Source of the DNA: Hygrophila difformis
Taxonomy: Eukaryota > Streptophyta > Magnoliopsida > Lamiales > Acanthaceae
Assembly (NCBI GenBank): GCA_030278955.1
Contig: JAOANR010000002.1
Span: forward strand, 13,009,982-13,073,981
Direction of reading: 5' to 3'
DNA length: 64,000 nucleotides
Shown piece by piece: positions 56,979-64,000 of the stretch. Under the pieces are notes generated by a model. The model ran no database searches. It saw only the letters and a list, made by a program, of their open reading frames with translations, and had not been told where the DNA came from. A program made the translations under genes and the position numbers. Within the stretch, counting starts at the first letter, position 1; each line of letters begins with the position of its first letter.

Positions 56979-57355
56979 CTAGCGCAAGCAAGAGATCTAA
57001 GTTAATATTCGCCAAGATTCTAAGTTCAATTCGCCAAGATTCTAGGTTCGAATTTTGCCAAGATTCTAGGTTCAAATTCGCCAAGATTCTAAGTTCAAGT
57101 TTCGCCAAGATTCTAAGTTCAAGTTTCGCCAAGATTCTAAGTTCATAGAAGAGATGCAATATGCAAATGCAAATGATATTCCCCCCCCCAATAATAATTT
57201 AATGCACCGCATATATATATATATATATTTTCCATGGGTTTTAAAATAAAAATTTTCCGTGGAAATAATACTTTAATATTTAAAATAATAGTCAAAATAT
57301 TAATAATAGTTTAAAAATAGTAATGGTTTAAAAATAATAGTTTAAAAATAGCCGG
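56979..57355 (-). other. element C leader with short tandem repeat
   Basis: Seven tandem copies of about 22 bp built on TTCGCCAAGATTCTAAGTTC (57009-57142), then a C9 run (57181-57189), a TA run and AT-rich sequence to the primer site. Confidence 0.85.
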
Positions 57356-57367
57356 GCTCTGATACCA
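57356..57367 (-). promoter_or_regulatory. primer binding site of element C, initiator tRNA-Met
   Basis: GCTCTGATACCA on the plus strand, three bases before the LTR. Confidence 0.93.
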
Positions 57368-57370
57368 ACT

Positions 57371-59977
57371 TGTAACACCCCGGTTTTTGGTCACCCAGGT
57401 CGGGATGTCACCGCCACATCCCCCTAGTAAGACACGGTTTCTCCGAGCTTACTAAAGAGATGCAAGGCTAGGTATTGCAGTATTTAAAACATTTAAATCA
57501 TTCAAAATAGCCCATACAATATAGTTCGAAAATAATATTAACATAGCGCAGCGGAAATAATAGTTTTAGTATAGTATCGCAGCGGAAAATATAAATAGGG
57601 CCGACATGGCCAAAACACGGGTTAAACAGGCCCGTTCATAATATAGTCTACAGTATGAATTTAAAAAGTAAAATAATGTTTCCCAAAATCCCATGCATGA
57701 ATTGTGCTCACACATGCTCATTCCACATATTCTGTAAGAAAAGGAATAAAACGGTTTTGGTCAGCAAACTTGCTGAGTAAGTTAACACATGCATGATCGT
57801 AGGGTTTAAAAGCCATTAACTTTAATATTTCATAAAAGCATGATAATAACATAATATTTAATTTAATCTAACCGATAGCATAATTTATTTCAGGGCTCTA
57901 TTTAACAACACATTTCGCATGACTTAGAATAATAGCCATAATTTAAATAAAGCATTTAAATAATTTAAATGGGACATCAAACATAATTTAATTTAATTTA
58001 ATGTAATTTAATATCCCCATTACATCCCCGATTTGGTATTTCAAAGTTTCACGATAGCATCGCGATGTCAACAAGTTTAGCCGGTAGCCCGGCGGCCGCA
58101 ACCGTATCAGCCATACCCAGTACCACTCCGGAGCCTCGGGAAACCCATACGGATATTCACGAGAGTGTAGGCTCTATATTTCGCCGTTTTGGCAATATCA
58201 CATTTCAAGTTTAGCGCGCGGGGTCACCATCGTCCATTACGGCACGAAGTGAATCGTTAGGGGGCACCCTGCAGAGCACTCACCCCTAATTTTAGTTTAT
58301 CAAGTTTGTAAGGGGATTTAATTTTTAAAATCTGACTTCAATTGTATTTATTCAAAAATAATACCTCAACTCGTTTCAACCCTAAAGGTTAATCCATGTT
58401 TCAACAAGATTTCAAGATTTTGTTTCCGGTAAACCACAGTTTACTCTAAAATTCGTCTAAAATCAGATTTAATTCCAAAAATTCCAAAATTTCATATCTA
58501 ACTCAGAAACATCAAGATCTACAACTTTCGTGTTTTAACTTTTTCAATCCGAGATACCTAAGTAGGTCAAAATCACCAATTTTCGCATATGAATAATTCT
58601 GTCCGAGTTTAATGTATCACAGTTTAAAGATTTCGAATTCTACCATAGCAATTCAACTCCAAATTTGATGAAATTTGACAGAGATCATCTTAAGACAATT
58701 ATCTACAACCTTTATGTTCGGCCAAAGATCTAAAACAGTCTAGATCCTATGTCAAAAACGTGATCAAGATCATTCCTAAGTTCTGTCCAAGATTTCAAGA
58801 TCTAGATTCAAATAGTTCGGTTTCGGTTGGTTTTCACATATCAAATCGTCTCTAAAAATTCTCAAAAATTTACAGTAGCTAGATTTAAGTCTTAGGAACG
58901 TTTTTCGTGTTTTATATTTCTCCGTTTGAATTCGTTTTAAGGTTCGGAAAATTTCATCAAATCTGTTGCGTCGGTAGAAAGTTTAAATTGACAGATTTTC
59001 GGTTTCTTGTTAATCTTTTAGTTTTGAATGTTTTAATTCATCCCAAAACCATGTAAGAGTTAACTTACAGAGTTTATGAACGTCCGGGATCGTCTATTCG
59101 AAGGCGTGGCTTCCAGTCCACCGTTTCTCCTCTCCGTTCGTCGGGTTCTGCGATCTAGATCCAATACGAGGTGTAGAAGAGAAAAGAAGATGATTAGGAT
59201 TCGTTTTCGAATCGTTTATGGAACAAAGATTGGATCGAGACTTACCACGACTATGGAGATCTGTAGGAATTTCGTCCAACAGGTCTCGCCTTTGGTTTCG
59301 TGCCTCCGACGACTCCGGATTTAGGGTTTCGAATGTGTAGAAGGTTGTAGGGTTTCGTAAAAGTATTTGGAGCTCCTAGGAGGTCTTATTTATAGATTTT
59401 CAGGTCCTAGGGCGTCCAACATCTGACCTAAGGGTCTTGGGTCGAGAGACGTTCAACCGAAAGTCGAAAAATCCGCGTTCGGGCGAGAGATTCACGCAAC
59501 GGGCGAATCTGTCGCTTGGCGCGGTCGTGGCGCGCCCTTCCCCTTGTGACCGCGTGGCCACCGCGCCGTACTCGCCTGGACTTCGGTCCGGGCGGGTCGT
59601 GCGATCCGTCGTGCTTTTCCGCCTCTCTTTCGGGTTTCTATCCCTCTATGCTCCCGAATTCCGATTTCCGGGGTATGTTCGGGTTTCTACTTTCTCTCTA
59701 AATTTATTCTCGGGTCTAATTGGATATTTTGGACTCGAATCCTCAAGTTCATTAGTGTCGGGTTTCGGTGTATAATTTATTTACCTTTAATCCATCCTTT
59801 TATTTAATTAAATTCCTTTAATTCCTTTTTAAGTAAAAATCTCATTTCTCATTTCCTTGTCTTTATTTATTTCTTTATTTGCTGGATTCATTTATTTATT
59901 TATGGTATTTATTTTATTTATTACTTATTTATTTAATTATTGTTTTATTTTATGTTGGAAAATTCTCGGGTATTACA
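57371..59977 (-). repeat. element C right LTR (5' LTR), 2607 bp
   Basis: Matches 47313-49916 with a scatter of substitutions and small indels, clearly more than between the E LTRs. Confidence 0.95.
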
Positions 59978-60166
59978 ATATTGGGTCAAAAATAATTATC
60001 ATTTGGGCTCAAAAATAATTTGGGATAGGCAATTTTAAAAATAATAATTTGGGCTCCTATAATTATGACAATAAGAATTTGAAAATAATCATAGTTTAAA
60101 AATAATAGTTTAAAAATAATAATCTAATAGTTTAAAAATAATAATACTAATTTAAAAAAAAGCCGG
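59978..60166 (-). other. element F leader, right of element C
   Basis: Starts with the second ATATT copy (59978-59982). AT-rich repeats of TTTAAAAATAATA continue to the primer site and resemble the leaders of C and E. Confidence 0.75.
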
Positions 60167-60178
60167 GCTCTGATACCA
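60167..60178 (-). promoter_or_regulatory. primer binding site of element F, initiator tRNA-Met
   Basis: GCTCTGATACCA, followed after three bases by an LTR start that reads TCTAACACCCC instead of TGTAACACCCC. Confidence 0.88.
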
Positions 60179-60181
60179 CTT

Positions 60182-61690
60182 TCTAACACCCCGGTTTTTG
60201 GTAACCCGAGTCGGGATGTCACCGCCACACCTCCCTAGCAAGACACGGTTTCTCGGAGCTTGCTAAAGAGATGCAAGGCTATGGTTTTTCAGGATTTAAA
60301 ACATTCAAACAGCCCATTGTAATATAATTCGAAAATGTTAATAACAAGGTTGCAGCGGAATGTAATATTACATATATATATATATATATATAATGCAGCG
60401 GAATTAAAATTTGGGCCAACATGGCCAAAACACGGGTTAAACAGGCCCGTTCATACTACAGTCTAATGCAAAATTTAAATATAAAGTGTTCCCAAAAATC
60501 CCATGTAGAAAAAAGAAAGAAATGGTTTGGGTCAGCACAACTTGCTGAGTAAGTTAACACATACATGATCGTGGGGTTTCAAAGCCATTATTTAATATTT
60601 AAAGAAAACATGTGCATACAAGACATGATTTAATGTATTCATCTAATAACAATTTAACCGCATAATTTAAAAGACATGGATTTCATAAGACCATAAATAT
60701 AGCATGCAAAGTAATATAACTGTAGGACATAATTTAAAAGCATAATAAAAAAGGAACAATTTTCGAGTCTTCTAGTTTCATGTCTCATGTCTCATGTTTA
60801 TATCTCAATTGATATTTGGCAAGCTTTATTTATCAATTGCCTTTCGGCAAGCATTATATATCAATTGCCCTTCGGCAAGCATTATATCTCAATTGCCTTT
60901 CGGCAAGCATTATATCTCAATTGCCTTTTCGGGCAAGCATTATATCTCAATTGCCTTTTGGGCAAGCATTATATCTCAATTGCCTCTTGGGCAATCATTT
61001 TATTTCAAAGGAATTCCCAATCGTTTAAACCTTAAAGGCTAATTTTCACCGTTCAACAAGATTTTCAAGATTTGACTTTGTCAAAACCGTTGTTTACTCC
61101 AATATTAACTAAAAATCCGTTTTGAGTCCAAAAATTCAGAAATTTGACCGGTGACTCGAAAACACAGATTCGAGCAAGTTTTGTGTTTTACTTTTTCGAT
61201 CCGGGTTAAGGAAATAAGTCAAAAACGTAGATTTCCATCAGGTTATTAATCTGTCCGAATCTTTACGACAGCAGTTTCAAAATTTCGAGATCTACCATAT
61301 TAAACTAACTCCAAATTTGATGAAATTTTGCAGGGAGATTCATAAGACATATATCTACAAGTTTTATGTTCGACTAAAGTTCTGAATCGGCCTAGATCTA
61401 TTGTCAAAAACGTCTACAAGATCGGACTAAAATTCTGTCAAGATTTCATTATCTAAATTTAGAACAGTTCGGTTTGGGGTCGATTTCAGGTATCAAAACT
61501 CAATGAAAAATTATGAAATTTTTACAGGAGATAGATCTATGTCTTAGGAACTTTTTTTGTGGTTTAAGTTTTCCCATTTGATCAGTTTTAAGGGTTCTAA
61601 AAATTCGTGCAAACACGCTGCGCCGTAGGATTTCTTCGTTGACAGATTTTATGGTTATTTAATTAGATCTCTACGTTCGGTTCGGGATAT
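60182..61690 (-). repeat. truncated Tekay-like LTR (right LTR of element F)
   Basis: It shares the CCTCCCTAGCAAGACACGG, GGGCCAACATGGCCAAAACACGG and GACAGATTTT landmarks with the other LTRs. The homology ends near 61690, and the rest of the LTR with its CA end is missing. It is clearly diverged from 31519-34070, so the two may belong to different elements. Confidence 0.75.
60806..61006. repeat. 28-bp tandem repeat in the truncated LTR
   Basis: Seven units of 28-30 bp with core CAATTGCCTTTCGGCAAGCA. The palindrome TTGCC-N4-GGCAA is the same as in the array at 30338-30567. Confidence 0.9.
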
Positions 61691-62163
61691 CACCCTTATG
61701 GGTGGCCATCCCCAACCATTTCCTTGTTGATGACGGTGAAGCTTTCAGAGATTTGGTGATATTGGATTTGTTGGATCGGTACTGGTTTCTTCCTCAGATT
61801 AACTTCAATAACATGGCGATGAACAAGCTTTGTCACCCTCTTCAAGATGCTTTGGTGGTTGTGAAGGGTTTGATAATTTCAAATTTCACGCCACACAAAT
61901 CAAGTATTATACAAGTTAATATAGTCAAGTGCAACATTGCAACATTGCAAATTTGGTCTCTATTCATTGGATTACTTTGATTACAATTTTTATCACAGTA
62001 CATAAATTAAAATATAGTCAAATGAGATCTTACTAGATTCTTCTCTTCTTGTAGATTTTAAATATTGAACTTTTACATTTTTACATGTACCGAATTTGAG
62101 TTATTAATAGTTTAAAATGTGATTGGACGGCATTCAAAAGGTGAGAATTGGAATCACAGGCAA
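61691..62163. other. unassigned stretch with a short plus-strand frame
   Basis: A frame at 61702-61980 (MAIPNHFLVDDGEAF..., 92 codons) has protein-like composition in its first 60 codons, but I recognise no family. Most likely a fragment of a gene or repeat placed against the truncated LTR. The part from 61985 to 62110 is AT-rich. Confidence 0.35.
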
Positions 62164-63777
62164 ATGATAGAAGATAAAAAGCCCATGACGAGTAGGGTTT
62201 CTGCGTCCCAGCCCTCGCCACCTTCCGCTCTGCCGCCGGCGCCTGATGAACCAGGAGGAAAGCCACCGTCTTTCGCCGATATTCTGAACCAAGATCGCAT
62301 GGAGACTGATAGTTATGAAGTTCCGCCCCAGCCATGACGTGACTTGATCGCTGAAAAGCTCATCAGGATGAGTTTTGTGGACGGTAATCTGGCGTTGTCC
62401 GACGTTGTTATTGATGAAGATTTGGACATTGAGGCGGGCAAGGCATGGGAGGATGCTTTGGTGATTAAGCTTCTTGGGATGATGGTAGGATATCTCACGC
62501 TCAAGGACAGGCTTCAACGGATGTGGAAGCCTACGGACACCATGGATATTATTGATGTCGGTTTTGGATGCTATGTTGTTAAGTTCGCGGCCGCTGTAGA
62601 TCAAGAGAAGGTTGTCAATGTAGGGCCTTGGCTCTTGTTTGATCATTACTTGGCACTCATGCCATGGACCAGGGAGTTTGATCCGAGTACGACACAAGTT
62701 AACAAGACGCTTGTGTGGGCAAGGCTGAATGTGCTTCCCATGCATCGCTATCGGGACGATATTCTGTGCGCACTTGCTTCGGGAATAGGTGAAGTGGTGA
62801 AAGTGGACAAGTGTACTATGAACTCTACTAAGGGAAGGTTTGCACGAGTTTGTGTGGCGCTGGACCTACTGAAACCGGTAAAAGGGAAACTTCGAGTGAA
62901 TGGACGATGGATCCCTATCGCATATGAGGGCTTGCACCTTATTTGCATGCACTGTGGTCATTATGGTCACTTTGAGAGGGATTGTCCGGCGATGGCAACT
63001 CCTGCTCTTGTTAATCAGAAGGGGGGAGGTGCGGAAGTTACAAAGGAGGACCGGGAGCAGGCTGATAAGAATGAGGGTTGTCATGGAGAGGCCGTTGAAG
63101 GTACTGGCATGAAAGATGATAAGGTGGGAAAGGCTGAAGATCCTGTTATTGGAGAATGGATGGTTGTACGCCGACGGCCACGTCCTCCTCGCAAGCAACG
63201 GGTGGCTATTAACTCTCCGGCTGATGATCCATCTGTGGAGAATAAGGGTGCCTCTACGGACACTCAACAAGCGTCACAGGGTGGTGTGGAGAGAAAAGGC
63301 AAGGCGGTATATATTGATACTGTCAATGCCGTGCCTGATCACCCTCCGGCTCATCCTCGGAGAATGAGTGTAGGGCATGTTGGTGAATGTTCCAAATCGA
63401 TGGACCTGGCGTTAGTTATGGTCGATAAATCAAGCAGCCATTGGGCTAGGCCAAGAGGGCGCCGGTCTATTCAACTCTTGAAGAGGCCGCGGGTGGATGA
63501 GCCGAATGAGAAAGGCTCTTCAGACGATGAAATTACATTGAAAGGAATTCATGGTTCCGGTAAGGGGAAGATTGATGTCCATGTTGGACGTTATGGCCCC
63601 CTGTTGGATGGGAGGAGTTACGGGATTCAGATGTTTGGGAAGACGCAGACGATGCTAGCACGTGTTAGCCTTCTCCATTATCTCCTTTTATTATATATTT
63701 ATTTTAAGGATTTTTTCTATCATTTCTTGGAATGTGTGCGGGTTGATGAGCCACACTGCACAGAGATGGATGACTGA
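62164..63777 (+). pseudogene. LINE-C ORF1 (DUF4283 plus CCHC zinc knuckle)
   Basis: First ATG at 62164 (MIEDKKPMTSRVSA). After a Pro/Ser-rich start, an in-frame TGA at 62335-62337 interrupts it; the frame then stays open to 63777. Residues after the stop form a DUF4283 domain (LVIKLLGMMVGYLTLKDRL, WARLNVLPMHRYRDDILCAL). A zinc knuckle of the form CX2CX4HX4C (CMHCGHYGHFERDC, about 62946) and a basic, disordered tail follow. Without the single stop it would be about 537 codons, a normal length. Confidence 0.88.
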
Positions 63778-64000
63778 CTTGATCCGGGAGCATAGGCCAG
63801 ACATATTGTGTGTTATGGAACCAAGGGGTGCGTTCCTTAGACTCAAGTCGTTCTTTCTGAGACTTGGTTATTCTGAGTTCTTTATTCAGGTGGCGGTGGG
63901 CATGGGCCGAGGTTTATGGGTTTTGAGATCTTTGTCCGTGGCGTGTGGAATCACTGTTTTAGATGTCAACGCGCGCATGATAACTATAGAGTTAAGGAGG
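63659..64000 (+). CDS. LINE-C ORF2, endonuclease start (partial)
   Basis: Overlaps the end of ORF1 in another frame. From about 63716 it reads SIISWNVCGLMSH, then REHRPDILCVMEPRG and GYSEFFIQVAVGMGRGLWVL, the first blocks of the APE-type endonuclease of plant LINEs. Open from the stop at 63656-63658 to the window edge. The first ATG in frame (in CGLMSH) lies inside the domain, so the true start is uncertain. Confidence 0.85.

Larger units (their letters stand above)
47313..59977 (-). mobile_element. element C: Tekay-type (chromovirus) Ty3/gypsy element, 12.7 kb
   Basis: Complete LTRs, 5-bp duplication ATATT, initiator-tRNA-Met primer site, gag, protease, RT, RNase H and an integrase ending in a chromodomain, all on the minus strand. 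It sits in the leader of element F. It has been hit by element D in pol and by a MITE upstream of gag, and carries several point defects. Confidence 0.94.
62120..64000 (+). mobile_element. LINE-C, 5' part (runs off the window)
   Basis: A third plant L1-type LINE with ORF1 and the start of ORF2. The 5' limit is approximate. Confidence 0.88.

Overview
The window is repeat-dominated intergenic DNA from a flowering plant, most likely a eudicot. The assignment rests on Athila- and Tekay-type Ty3/gypsy retrotransposons, plant L1-type LINEs whose ORF2 carries a C-terminal RNase H, a Stowaway-type MITE, a plant F-box gene and plant-style introns with T-rich acceptors. I see no host single-copy gene outside mobile elements, and no rRNA, tRNA or CRISPR. 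The species cannot be named from the sequence.

Left half (350-29325): a plus-strand LINE (LINE-A) is split by a 21.2-kb minus-strand Athila-type element (1290-22447) with a perfect 5-bp target duplication GGGCC. Its LTRs are very long (4.76 kb left, 5.85 kb right; the right one holds a 1.1-kb tandem duplication). It has a tRNA-Asp primer site and a gag-pol broken by two single-base frameshifts and one stop. The place where Athila elements often carry an env-like gene holds instead a two-exon F-box gene with its own TATA box. Arrays of small GC-rich hairpins built on GTCGCGG lie just upstream of the LTR TATA box, of a second TATA-like site in the LTR, and of the F-box TATA box. LINE-A ends near 27.4 kb; a short 3' fragment of a second LINE (LINE-B) follows at 28.9-29.3 kb.

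Right half (29326-61690): a nest of Tekay/chromovirus-like elements, mostly on the minus strand, sharing LTRs that start TGTAACACCCCGG on the plus strand and an initiator-tRNA-Met primer site. The outer element (F: LTR 31519-34070, integrase end, a 493-base gap, gag 46097-46710, leader, primer site 60167-60178, truncated LTR 60182-61690) was hit by two further elements. Element E (34963-45969, duplication GTAAG) has LTRs that differ at only two bases by eye. It has lost gag and most of pol and carries an antisense, intron-containing gene for a 'putative plant transposon protein' (Transposase_32 type). Element C (47313-59977, duplication ATATT) has complete LTRs and a damaged gag-pol. C itself contains a small internally deleted relative (D, 52952-53943, duplication GGAGC) and a Stowaway-like MITE (56143-56624). 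E and C both keep a small coiled-coil ORF between primer site and gag; in its core all differences between the two copies are synonymous.

Right edge (61691-64000): an unassigned stretch, then the 5' part of a third LINE (LINE-C) with ORF1 (one stop) and the beginning of ORF2.

The most notable signals are the F-box gene inside the Athila element, the hairpin arrays with compensatory arm changes in front of TATA boxes, the conserved leader ORF, and the young E element carrying an antisense gene.
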